DNA from: Bacteroidota bacterium
Lineage (GTDB): Bacteria > Bacteroidota > Ignavibacteria > Ignavibacteriales > Ignavibacteriaceae
DNA: 11,977 bases
Reading direction: 5' to 3'
Assembly: GCA_024278655.1 (NCBI GenBank)
Contig: JAJRSV010000032.1
Span: 1-11,977 of the forward strand
Below, piece after piece: positions 1 through 7,752 of this stretch. Below the pieces are notes generated by a model that was not told the DNA's origin, did not search any database, and was given only the letters and a program-made list of their open reading frames with translations. A program made the translations under genes and the position numbers. Positions within the stretch are counted from its first letter, which is position 1, and each line of letters begins with the position of its first letter.

Positions 1-842
1 AAATCGACTGTACCGCCCGAGGGAACGGAGAAATCGAAAGCCGAACCTAAGTTTCTTCTTTTAAACTCAACTGTCCAAACTCCGTTATCCCATTTACCGG
101 CAGCCATAACCGAAGCCCTGTCGCCGTCGGGAGTGCGGAGTACGTAGCCGGGTATTACATCGCCGTTTACGAAAGCAGCACCGCCGTCAAAATTTTCCGA
201 CTGATCAAACGTTCCCGGTAAAACACCGAAGGGATCAAAGTCGCCTATGTCAGACGGGTTAATTAAAAAGTCGACATTAGCACCCGGATCGTTGAAAGCC
301 ATAAATTCGGGAAGCCCGTTAGTCGGATCGGGACCGTTACCTGTAGCCGAGCTTGTGCCGGGATCGCTTTGTCTGTCGTTAGTATCCCAGTATTTATCAT
401 CCGAATATCCCATCGGGTTTGAGCGGTGAGATTTCCAGTGCCATACATCAACAAGCCCGTTGTTGGTTCTCATCAAACCATCGCCGTGGCACATTGTAGC
501 ACAGTTAGCACCGTCGGGGTCGTTTAATCCCATATCGAAAATAAAACTGAGTCTGTCTTCATTACCTGATTGAGTCCAGTTGGTTCCGTCGAAGAACCAT
601 TGTTTTTTAGCAATGCTATGCGTTGTATCTGCCCAGGTAGCAGCCAGGTAAAAGAAGTTGCCGTCGTTCATAGCATAAATAGTTACTCCGAGTGGTGTTA
701 CCAGTGGAGTTGAAGTGTATTCGCCGTTGGTAATTACACCGTCGAGTGTTGCACTCCCGCCCGTTACCACCAAAGTGGTTTGAGCAAATAAGAGCGGGGA
801 TAAAAACAATAGTAGTATTTTGATTATAGTAAACTTTCTCAT
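1..842 (-). CDS. Secreted EB_dh-type heme-domain protein, N-terminal part (runs off left edge)
   Basis: The reading frame is open from ATG at 842 to the window edge, giving 280 residues without a stop; the C-terminus lies outside. Residues 1-20 are a signal peptide (basic MRK, a leucine-rich core, then LLFA|QTT), so the protein is exported. The body resembles the ethylbenzene dehydrogenase-type heme-binding domain (EB_dh, as in the gamma subunits of DMSO-reductase-family enzymes): an opening TLDG segment, the NCATMCHGDG motif at about 113-122, a following VWHWKS segment, and a late GVWTVEFKRR strand. CATMCH (C114-H119) is a CX3CH rather than a CXXCH arrangement, so covalent heme attachment is possible but unproven. 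Start choice is secure: AAAGGAGG lies 5 bases upstream of the ATG. It is 238 bp behind the cytochrome operon with its own promoter-like element. Likely role, inferred: periplasmic electron carrier or partner of the multiheme proteins. Confidence 0.85.
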   Translation of the reverse strand, partial: MRKFTIIKILLLFLSPLLFAQTTLVVTGGSATLDGVITNGEYTSTPLVTPLGVTIYAMNDGNFFYLAATWADTTHSIAKKQWFFDGTNWTQSGNEDRLSFIFDMGLNDPDGANCATMCHGDGLMRTNNGLVDVWHWKSHRSNPMGYSDDKYWDTNDRQSDPGTSSATGNGPDPTNGLPEFMAFNDPGANVDFLINPSDIGDFDPFGVLPGTFDQSENFDGGAAFVNGDVIPGYVLRTPDGDRASVMAAGKWDNGVWTVEFKRRNLGSAFDFSVPSGGTVD

Positions 843-907
843 AATGTTCCTCCTTTATACGTGTAGCTAACCGGAAGTCTTTCTCCCGATTATCCTTGTT
901 CCCACTA

Positions 908-923
908 AACAATATCTATACCA
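908..923 (-). promoter_or_regulatory. Sigma54-like promoter for the EB_dh gene
   Basis: On the minus strand the sequence TGGTAT-AGATA-TTGTT has the exact spacing of the sigma54 consensus (TGGCAC-N5-TTGCW), with the invariant -24 GG present but GT instead of GC at -12. It is nearly the same element as the one upstream of the cytochrome operon (7882-7897). A start of transcription near 898 would leave a leader of about 56 bases before the ATG at 842. An NtrC-type activator with the sigma54-contact motif is encoded in the same window. Assignment is by pattern only. Confidence 0.45.
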
Positions 924-1004
924 CAACTATTAATATAAAAAAATTATGATGTGGGCATAATTGTTTACTTAAAGTTATTAAAAGTAAGAACAAATACAAG
1001 GGAA

Positions 1005-1020
1005 TTCTTATAATCAAGAA
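1005..1020. promoter_or_regulatory. Inverted repeat, possible activator site upstream of the EB_dh gene
   Basis: TTCTT-GATTAT-AAGAA, 16 bp overall, has 5-bp perfect arms. Its outer frame TTCT-N8-AGAA is the same as that of the stronger palindrome at 7949-7964. Its centre is about 115 bp upstream of the predicted sigma54 start, a normal distance for an NtrC-family enhancer. Short AT-rich arms arise easily by chance in this DNA, so support is mainly positional. The remaining intergenic DNA (843-1080) shows no convincing terminator for the upstream operon. Confidence 0.3.
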
Positions 1021-1080
1021 ACGTAGATTTCAGCTTTTTCGAACCGGAAAATCAATTGTTGTTTTAGGGTGAAAAAACAA

Positions 1081-2574
1081 CTATTCCGGTCCGTGGCAAT
1101 AGCTGCAATTAGTATCCTGCCAGGCACCGCCGATATCCACAGGGTGTTTATAATTTATTCCGCCCAACGATAATCGAAGTGACTTCTTTTCGAACTTTTG
1201 GGCTAAAATAATATGGCAGGTGTTGCAGTCGCGCGACAGTACCTGACCGTCGTCGCTGACGTGGTTTCCGTCGTGGCATCTAAAGCAGCCGTCGGAATAG
1301 AGGTGACCGATATTGTTCGGAAATTCCTTCCAGCTTACATTCATAGAAGGGTAGTAATTTCGCGAGTATATTTTTTGTATTTCTGCAATGGAACTGTCGA
1401 TAGCCGGTTTCATTGTTTTAGCAATATCGGGATAGTTTGAATTGTAGAAATCTTTTACAAAAATAGCGATGCTGTCTATAGCAGTCGGCTTATCGGTATA
1501 AGGTTTTTCCAACGCTTCTACAGCAACCGATTTAATAAAAGGCAGTTTGGGATTTATCCATTCCTCTTCCATTGCAAGGTTAACCGAAGCGGAAGGATTG
1601 TAATAAATATGACTCGGACGATTGTGGCAGTCGATGCAATCCATTCTTCTTAATTTAGTCGAGTCGATTTGTGAATCATCAAAATCTACTTCCGTGCTCT
1701 TGTAAACCGTAATGTTACCGTCTACATCCTGAGCCATTACCCAAGGTATTTCCTGCCTTCTTCTATCGATAGGATAGTACATAACTTTATGGGATATATT
1801 CATGTGCCAGTGTATTCCGGATGTAGGTCCGGCTTCGCTGTTACCGCCGCCGGTTCTCATCAAAAGGTTAAGTGTCCATTTGGTATTTTCTTCATCCGAA
1901 AGGAAGTAAGTAAACTCTCTTCTTTTTTCACCTAGAAAATGTTTGGGCCAGTGGCATTGTTCGCAGGTTCCCTGTGCCGGGCGCAGGTTTACGATAGGTG
2001 TTTCAATCGGTTTAGTGTACTTGTTAAACAGTACAGCGTAAACCTGGTAAGCACCCGATAACTTAGAACGGATGTACCACTCAGCACCCGAACCGATATG
2101 ACATTCAACACAACCTACTCTCGCATGCGGAGAATACTGGTATGCAGAATATTCGGGCATCATAACCGAATGGCATACTTCTCCGCAGAATGCATCGGTT
2201 TCGGTAAACTCATACGCTTTATATGTAACGAAAGCCGAGATGAGGAGAAAGAATATTAATCCGAAAGTTAACCTTCCTATATTTTTTCTGTGAACCGGAT
2301 TGTTTAAATCGATTATCGGTAAAAGATGTTCCCTCGATAAACCTTTTCTTATACGTTTCCTCTCTCTGATAACACCGTAAATAGCTAAAGCAATTCCGAA
2401 CAATACTGCAGCGGGTAAAATAAGAAATGTTATTATACCCATATAAGGTTTTGTTTCGGGAGAGAGCAATTCGATAATCGTTAAGAAGACTATCAGTCCG
2501 AAACTTAATGTGGTTATAAAGTATCCTGCATACGAAACAGGATTATAAAAATACTTTGGTAGCTTCTTTCTCAT
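1081..2574 (-). CDS. Seven-heme NapC/NirT-type inner-membrane cytochrome c, ImcH-like
   Basis: Predicted menaquinol-oxidising membrane cytochrome. Three N-terminal transmembrane helices (about 15-37, 45-68, 100-118) precede a periplasmic region with seven heme motifs: CX3CH at 130-135 (CGEVCH) and CXXCH at 155, 204, 313, 430, 450 and 490. The first motif with its SVMMPE follow-on, then GCVECHIGSG, matches the NapC/NirT/NrfH quinol-oxidase core. Seven hemes, three helices and about 500 residues match the architecture known for Geobacter ImcH, which passes electrons from menaquinone to periplasmic carriers during reduction of high-potential extracellular acceptors. The last heme ends three residues before the stop, so the protein is probably complete. 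The gene follows the cytochrome b gene by 21 bp and is the last of the four-gene operon. The SD is weak (GCAGAG). Orthology to ImcH is inferred from architecture, not from a search. Confidence 0.88.
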   Translation of the reverse strand: MRKKLPKYFYNPVSYAGYFITTLSFGLIVFLTIIELLSPETKPYMGIITFLILPAAVLFGIALAIYGVIRERKRIRKGLSREHLLPIIDLNNPVHRKNIGRLTFGLIFFLLISAFVTYKAYEFTETDAFCGEVCHSVMMPEYSAYQYSPHARVGCVECHIGSGAEWYIRSKLSGAYQVYAVLFNKYTKPIETPIVNLRPAQGTCEQCHWPKHFLGEKRREFTYFLSDEENTKWTLNLLMRTGGGNSEAGPTSGIHWHMNISHKVMYYPIDRRRQEIPWVMAQDVDGNITVYKSTEVDFDDSQIDSTKLRRMDCIDCHNRPSHIYYNPSASVNLAMEEEWINPKLPFIKSVAVEALEKPYTDKPTAIDSIAIFVKDFYNSNYPDIAKTMKPAIDSSIAEIQKIYSRNYYPSMNVSWKEFPNNIGHLYSDGCFRCHDGNHVSDDGQVLSRDCNTCHIILAQKFEKKSLRLSLGGINYKHPVDIGGAWQDTNCSYCHGPE

Positions 2575-2595
2575 AAATTTCTCTGCATTTAGTTT

Positions 2596-3432
2596 TTATC
2601 TGTAAGCGAACAGCATTGCATAGATTATCCATAATATTATGCTGAATCCCGTTAGCAGTGCTGCCCATCCGAAAATTTTCATTGCTCTTATAACGATAGG
2701 CGGATACTCATCCACCAAATATTTTTCAAGTTCACCGCTCTCAACAAGTTTCTTGTATTCTGCCGGTCTGTCTAATTTATACTCTTCGAGCGGAACCCTA
2801 CCCGAAAATATAACAATATCCATCGGAAATTTCTCGGGACGCAGATGAGTATTAAAAAAGTGAACCGTAAAAATAAAACCCGTAGCAAGCAGCGCTTCGT
2901 CGCTGTGAATAATTGTAGCAACGTTTATAAACCATCCCGGAATAAAGCGGGTGAAGAATTCTGGGAACCACAACATCAATCCCGAAGAACCGATAACAAA
3001 CATTCCCCAAAATACTGCAAAGTAATCGAACTTTTCCCAATAAGTCCATCTGCCGTACTCGGGTCTTTCTCCAAGACCTAAAAACCATTTTAATGATGCT
3101 ATAAAATCTTTCAAATCCTTTTTATTAAAAAGCATGGAATGATCGCCGATAAGCATTGCTTTCCACGAGCCGAACTCATTACGTTTCAAACGGAAGAGAT
3201 AAATAATATGCGTGGCAAAAACAATCATCATAATTACTGCGGCGCTGCGGTGAAAATATCCTGCCGATTCAAAACCTCCGAAAACCCTCGACAAAAACTT
3301 TGCCCAACCGGTATATGAAAACTTTAAACTCAACCCGGTTAATGAAAGGGTTAAGAAGCTTATAATCATCAAAACGTGCAGCGTTCTGTTTAACCTGTTA
3401 AATCGAAGAAAATATTTTTTTCCGTTAGCCAT
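2596..3432 (-). CDS. Diheme cytochrome b membrane subunit (FdnI/HydC-like)
   Basis: A 278-residue membrane protein of the formate dehydrogenase gamma/Ni-hydrogenase cytochrome b type, expected to carry two b hemes and exchange electrons with quinone. Five hydrophobic helices are visible (about 19-38, 60-80, 137-156, 171-196, 252-276), with candidate heme-ligand histidines H19, H61, H75, H176 and H191. The segment 122-156 (ERPEYGRWTYWEKFDY, then a helix ending in GLMLWF) closely parallels the C-terminal half of the 13-heme fusion encoded upstream, so the two b domains are paralogues. The gene sits 20 bp after the 19-heme cytochrome, whose lone C-terminal helix carries a histidine. Together the two would reproduce the fused protein's layout, so I infer they form one complex. 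The SD is poor (GTAAAG), perhaps with translational coupling. Family assignment is firm; the partner is inferred. Confidence 0.88.
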   Translation of the reverse strand: MANGKKYFLRFNRLNRTLHVLMIISFLTLSLTGLSLKFSYTGWAKFLSRVFGGFESAGYFHRSAAVIMMIVFATHIIYLFRLKRNEFGSWKAMLIGDHSMLFNKKDLKDFIASLKWFLGLGERPEYGRWTYWEKFDYFAVFWGMFVIGSSGLMLWFPEFFTRFIPGWFINVATIIHSDEALLATGFIFTVHFFNTHLRPEKFPMDIVIFSGRVPLEEYKLDRPAEYKKLVESGELEKYLVDEYPPIVIRAMKIFGWAALLTGFSIILWIIYAMLFAYR

Positions 3433-3452
3433 AATCTTTACAAGAATTTTAG

Positions 3453-5453
3453 TTAAACACTTTTGTCTTTTTTATCCTTTTGTTCATCGGAGTTTTCATT
3501 CATAATTTTTTTCAACTGTCTTCGCCACTGAATTGACCGTGGCAACCATAATATGGTGTGCATCCCGGCAAGTATAAAAGTAAATAAAAGCAGTCCGGTC
3601 ATTCCCCAGAAAGTCCAGTATAAGTACGGATATTTATCCGGATCGTGATGAGTGGCATGAGTAAAATACCCGGCAAACTGTCTTGTAGCCGAAGGATGAC
3701 ACTTCTGGCATGTTTTAATTACGTTCTCTCTACTCAAGTGTGACCTGGGATCATCAACCGGGAGAATATCGTGCGCACCGTGGCAATCGTAACACTTTGC
3801 CGTTTTAACATACCCGAGCTGCGAAACCTTACCGTGGTAAGTATCGAAATATGTTTTTGCAATTCTCGGATGACAGTTACCGCACTGCTGCATAATTTCC
3901 AATCTGAATCCTTTATTGTCAGCCCGCCTGATTGTATGAGCGCTGTGGCAATCGTTACAAACGGGAAGTTTCTTTCCCGCTTTACTTACTAAAGGCGAAT
4001 GAATACTTTTCTGGAACTGCTCTTCAATTCCGTGATGACAACTTCCGCAGGTCTGGGCAATATTCTTCGGGTTGATGGATGATTCCGGATTATCGTGCGG
4101 AAGCTCGTGATGTGCCGTATGACAATCGGTGCACGTTGCGGTAACGGTTAAGCCGCTTTTAAGTAAACCCTTTCCATGAATGCTTTGTGTGTAATGTGCA
4201 ATGATGTTCACTTCGGGACCCGTATAACGCCGGGCAGCTTTTTCACCTTTCCTGTGGCATTTGGCACAAAGATTCGGAATGTTAGTTGTGAAGATAGGTG
4301 AATCGGGATTTTCTCTTCCGAGTACACCGTGTGTGCCATGACATTCTTTACAGGTAGGCGCGTTCGGATCGTTTTTAGCAAAGAGTGTTCCGTGAATACT
4401 TGTTGCATACTGCTCTCCGATTTCGGAATGGCATGCAGAGCAATCCACTTTTTTAGTAATGGTTACGCATGGTCTTGTTTTCGATGCGTTAACTTCCGAA
4501 TGGCACTGGCTGCATGCAATGTTCTGATGCTTTGAATCTTTTATAACAGTGTAATCCACGAAAAGAGATCTTCCGTCGGTTTTTGCAGTAAGATTTTTAT
4601 TACCGTGGCATCTTAAGCAATCGTTATCCGCCATTCCCTGTTCGTAAAACGCTTTTCTTATTTTGTGCGGTTGATGGCAATCGACACAAGCGGGAAGAAC
4701 GTTAGCTTCCTTTTCCCAAAGCTCGCCTCTTATAATTTTCCTGTGAACCGCTTCGATTTCGGCATGGCATTTTGAACAGGTGGCTGCAATATTATTTCTT
4801 GCAATCGTCGATCTTTTGTCCGTATGCGGCAGTATTCTATGCGACGAATGACACGAAACACATGTTGCCGAAACAACCAGTCCTTTTTTCAACAAACCTT
4901 CGCCGTGAATACTCTGTGAATAGTTTTCCAATATTTTATCTTTTGGAATGTGCCGCTGAAGCTGGACTTTTGTGCCTTCACGATGACACTTTCCGCAAAG
5001 GAAAGGAATTTTAAGCGGTGCTACCGCCGAGTTAATATTCTTAACCGGAATGATGTAATGATAGCCGTGGCATGTTTTGCACAAAGGTGCCAGCGGGTCG
5101 CCTCTTGCAAATGCTTGTCCGTGCAGCCCCTGGTTATAAAGCTCCTGAACATCATCGTGGCAGATGCCGCAATCAACCTGTTCTACATCATCGGGATGAG
5201 GCAAGTCCTCCGGGTCGATATCGGAATGGCAGTCAACACATTCCAAATCGCCATGAACCGATTTATTAAATTTCTTTTCGATAACATAAACTGAAATTGT
5301 TCTGCCATTTCGCTTGCCTTTTAGTTGATTGTCTTCGTGGCACATAAAACAATCTTCGTTGCTCTGGGCATTCAGAGGAAACGGTGAAGCTAAAACAAAA
5401 AGCAGCAATAAAGCCGCCGTACTAAACTTGTTAGTAATCCTTTTTGAAATCAC
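3453..5453 (-). CDS. 19-heme cytochrome c with C-terminal membrane anchor
   Basis: A periplasmic multiheme cytochrome tethered to the inner membrane. Residues 1-29 are a signal peptide (cleavage likely LNA|Q). I count nineteen CXXCH motifs from C35 onward. A helix at about 610-636 (YLYWTFWGMTG through GMHTILW), followed by a basic tail, closes the protein and contains a histidine; this ending is typical of cytochromes paired with an FdnI-type cytochrome b. The heme region is an internal duplication: hemes 1-8 and 9-16 repeat the same order of motifs and linkers (for example YSQSIHGEGLLKKGL and YTQSIHGKGLLKSGL), with hemes 17-19 added. The start is GTG at 5453, supported by AAGGGG 7 bases upstream, and the gene overlaps the preceding one by 23 bp, indicating co-translation. 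Likely role: an electron wire between cytochrome b and periplasmic partners. No residues identify a specific terminal substrate. Confidence 0.9.
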   Translation of the reverse strand: MISKRITNKFSTAALLLLFVLASPFPLNAQSNEDCFMCHEDNQLKGKRNGRTISVYVIEKKFNKSVHGDLECVDCHSDIDPEDLPHPDDVEQVDCGICHDDVQELYNQGLHGQAFARGDPLAPLCKTCHGYHYIIPVKNINSAVAPLKIPFLCGKCHREGTKVQLQRHIPKDKILENYSQSIHGEGLLKKGLVVSATCVSCHSSHRILPHTDKRSTIARNNIAATCSKCHAEIEAVHRKIIRGELWEKEANVLPACVDCHQPHKIRKAFYEQGMADNDCLRCHGNKNLTAKTDGRSLFVDYTVIKDSKHQNIACSQCHSEVNASKTRPCVTITKKVDCSACHSEIGEQYATSIHGTLFAKNDPNAPTCKECHGTHGVLGRENPDSPIFTTNIPNLCAKCHRKGEKAARRYTGPEVNIIAHYTQSIHGKGLLKSGLTVTATCTDCHTAHHELPHDNPESSINPKNIAQTCGSCHHGIEEQFQKSIHSPLVSKAGKKLPVCNDCHSAHTIRRADNKGFRLEIMQQCGNCHPRIAKTYFDTYHGKVSQLGYVKTAKCYDCHGAHDILPVDDPRSHLSRENVIKTCQKCHPSATRQFAGYFTHATHHDPDKYPYLYWTFWGMTGLLLFTFILAGMHTILWLPRSIQWRRQLKKIMNENSDEQKDKKDKSV

Positions 5454-7644
5454 TTTTATTCCCCTTGTAAGAATCTAATGGAATATCACCCTCGTCAATC
5501 GAAAGATTTTTATTCTCTTTTAGTTTGTTTTTTATTCTTTCCAGTTCAGCCGGATGCTCTTCTTCCATCTCTTTTTCCGTAATGAATCCTTTAAGCCAGG
5601 CAAGGTTCATCGGGTACACATCGGGATTGAATATTACAAAATAAAAATGCCACACCACTACTGCAAGAAATGCAAGCCATGCTTCGTAGTAGTGAATAAC
5701 ATTTGCAACATCCCAACCGAGTTTGGTAAACATTCCGATAAATGTATTTTCGAACCACATTATAATTCCGCTTGCGCTCATAATTACAGTGCCCCAAACA
5801 AGCGCCCAATACTCTGCCTTTTCCACATAACTGAACCGGTCGAGTTTCGGCTTTTCTTTAGACAAACCCAGGTTGAATTTGGCAACGCCGATTGCATCCT
5901 TAAAGTCGCTTAGTTTCGGAAACAAATCTTTAATCAGCTTTCTTCCTCTTGCTGTAAAAATTATGTAGCCGATGTGATAGATGCTAACCCCAATCATCAG
6001 CACTGCCGAAACCCTGTGAATAATACTTCTGAATTCAAAGGCATCCGAAAATACAGACCTGATGCTTCTTACCCACCACGAATCCGGAAATCTTAACATA
6101 AAACCGGTGATAACAAGCAGTATAAAACTTACCGCCATAATGCAATGCTGTATTCTTTCGCTTACTGTCATTCTTAAATAAAGACCGTGTCCGTAGCTCT
6201 TCTCCTCAATTTCTCCCATCTGTCTCAACTTTTTCAGCTTGCCTTTTCTGTATAAATCGAATGCGTTGTGAAGAAGCATAAATCCTATTATCAGCACAAT
6301 AAGTGCAATATAAATTGAGGCAATCAGTCCGAGCAGCGGCTCTTCTTTACTCTCTTTTGTTAAGTGAACTTTTCTGACTGTAAAATTTTTGTTTGCACCC
6401 GGATGACATTTACCGCAGGTTTTTGCAAGATTATTTTTATTAACCGTGGAGGTCGGATCGGATGACGGTTTTATATTATGGTCGCCGTGGCAGCTTGCGC
6501 AGTTTGCAACTTCAATCGAGCCGCCGCGTAATGCCAGTCCGTGGTAACTGTCGCTGAAAGTTTGATACCTGTCGCTGTCGAAGCCGAACTTTTCGGCAAG
6601 CCGTACGGAACTGTGGCATTTCGAGCAAACTTCTTTCGATAGCTTAGTATAATAAACAGGTGATTTCGGGTTATCGTGTTTTAATATGTTATGCTCACCA
6701 TGGCAGTCGGTACAAACCGGTGCATCGAAAACTCCATCTTTTACTGCTTTATAGTGAATGCTTTCTTCGTAAGCTTTCGCTATTTGTCCATGACACTTTG
6801 AACAGGTTGTAGGAATATTTTCTTTATAGATTGTCGATTCCTTATCGGTTACGGAACGTACATTATGCGAAGTATGACAATCGACGCAGTTAGCAGCGGA
6901 AGGGTTTCCGCCTAACAATGCGGCTCCGTGAACACTCTTTTCGTAAGATAAAATGAACGACAGAGAAAGTTCCGGTGTAGCTTTTTCTCTTACTTTCGGG
7001 TTATCCTTATGACAGGATAAACAAAGCTTCACCTGCGAAAGCTTTACTTCGAGTGAATCTCCCGGTGAATGTACTTTTGCCACCGGGTTTGTATGGCACG
7101 TAAGGCAGGTTGGCGCAAACGGTAAATTTTGTTCTACAGCTTCGTAATGTTTTGATTTTATATATTTATCTTTTTCTTCTTTATGGCACTTCCCGCACGA
7201 TTTAGGCAGGTTGGTCCGGTACCATTTTGTTCCCGCCTTTTTAGGCGATTGGATATTGTGATTTCCATGACAGGTTACGCATCCGGTACCGGGAGTACTT
7301 TCGGTTCCTTCTCCACGAAGTATTTGCGGATGGAACAAGTGTTTCTGCCTGTCTTTTTCGTGGCAGTTCAGGCATCTTACCGGTGTAATGTTTTCTTTAT
7401 GGGGTTCTTCATCCGGGTCGAATCCGGTGTGGCAGACTATGCAGTTTAATTTTCCGTGAACCGATGAGTTAAAAACGTCTTCGCTAACATAAAGCGATAT
7501 CTCTTTACCATTTCGTTCGGTGGTAAATTCCGGATCGTCATGGCATATAAGACAGTCGTCTTTAGTTTGTGTATGGTTATCGGGACTAAAAAATAATAAC
7601 GTAACAGCGAATGCTATAAACCACGCTGTACTCCATTGTCTCAT
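5431..7644 (-). CDS. 13-heme cytochrome c fused to cytochrome b (CbcL-like architecture)
   Basis: A 737-residue quinone-linked cytochrome and first large gene of the operon. Residues 1-25 are a signal sequence. Thirteen CXXCH motifs follow, from C31 to the CGKCH shortly before the membrane region. Five helices come next: 437-459 (ending in H459), then four b-type helices with histidines H500, H543, H557, H651 and H666 as candidate ligands. A charged cytoplasmic tail ends the protein. Fusion of a multiheme c domain to an FdnI/HydC-like b domain recalls Geobacter CbcL, needed for respiration of low-potential extracellular acceptors, though CbcL as I recall it carries nine c hemes. The heme-1/heme-2 region (CLICHDD, RNGKEISLYV, SVHGKLNC) is paralogous to the start of the 19-heme protein. 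ATG at 7644 has AGGGG 5 bases upstream. The direction of electron flow is not shown by the sequence. Confidence 0.9.
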   Translation of the reverse strand: MRQWSTAWFIAFAVTLLFFSPDNHTQTKDDCLICHDDPEFTTERNGKEISLYVSEDVFNSSVHGKLNCIVCHTGFDPDEEPHKENITPVRCLNCHEKDRQKHLFHPQILRGEGTESTPGTGCVTCHGNHNIQSPKKAGTKWYRTNLPKSCGKCHKEEKDKYIKSKHYEAVEQNLPFAPTCLTCHTNPVAKVHSPGDSLEVKLSQVKLCLSCHKDNPKVREKATPELSLSFILSYEKSVHGAALLGGNPSAANCVDCHTSHNVRSVTDKESTIYKENIPTTCSKCHGQIAKAYEESIHYKAVKDGVFDAPVCTDCHGEHNILKHDNPKSPVYYTKLSKEVCSKCHSSVRLAEKFGFDSDRYQTFSDSYHGLALRGGSIEVANCASCHGDHNIKPSSDPTSTVNKNNLAKTCGKCHPGANKNFTVRKVHLTKESKEEPLLGLIASIYIALIVLIIGFMLLHNAFDLYRKGKLKKLRQMGEIEEKSYGHGLYLRMTVSERIQHCIMAVSFILLVITGFMLRFPDSWWVRSIRSVFSDAFEFRSIIHRVSAVLMIGVSIYHIGYIIFTARGRKLIKDLFPKLSDFKDAIGVAKFNLGLSKEKPKLDRFSYVEKAEYWALVWGTVIMSASGIIMWFENTFIGMFTKLGWDVANVIHYYEAWLAFLAVVVWHFYFVIFNPDVYPMNLAWLKGFITEKEMEEEHPAELERIKNKLKENKNLSIDEGDIPLDSYKGNKSDFKKDY

Positions 7645-7679
7645 ATAAACCCCTGCAATGGTGTATTAATATTAAAATT

Positions 7680-7705
7680 GGGAGAGTACATAGAGTACTC
7701 TTCCC
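7680..7705 (-). terminator. Leader hairpin between the 25-codon ORF and the cytochrome operon (partial terminator or attenuator)
   Basis: GGG-AGAGTAC-ATAGA-GTACTCT-T-CCC forms a 10-bp stem with one bulged T and a 5-base loop. Read on the minus strand, the stem is followed by AATTTTAATATTAA, a broken T-rich tract. It sits 35 bases before the start codon of the 13-heme gene and 47 bases after the small ORF. A full terminator here would cut off the operon unless another promoter lies in those 35 bases. Partial termination, attenuation or 5'-end mRNA stabilisation therefore seems likelier. The arms also read as a 9-bp tandem repeat, AGAGTACAT/AGAGTACTC. Confidence 0.45.
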
Positions 7706-7752
7706 CTTGTTGAATTAAAAATAAGCTTAAAAAAATTCTTTCGATTGACAAT

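Noticed and set aside
616..912. 98-codon minus-strand ORF overlapping the start of the EB_dh gene
   Set aside because: It runs in a different frame from the signal-peptide-bearing EB_dh frame, crosses that gene's SD and promoter leader, and has no recognisable protein features.
4950..5294. 114-codon plus-strand ORF inside the 19-heme gene
   Set aside because: It is antisense to a dense CXXCH coding region. Cys and His codons read backwards give open frames readily; no independent signals.
4000..7400. Repetitive-looking DNA in the cytochrome genes as a possible repeat array or CRISPR
   Set aside because: The recurrence is of CXXCH codons and HG/CH linkers at protein level with irregular spacing. 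There are no identical repeats with uniform spacers.
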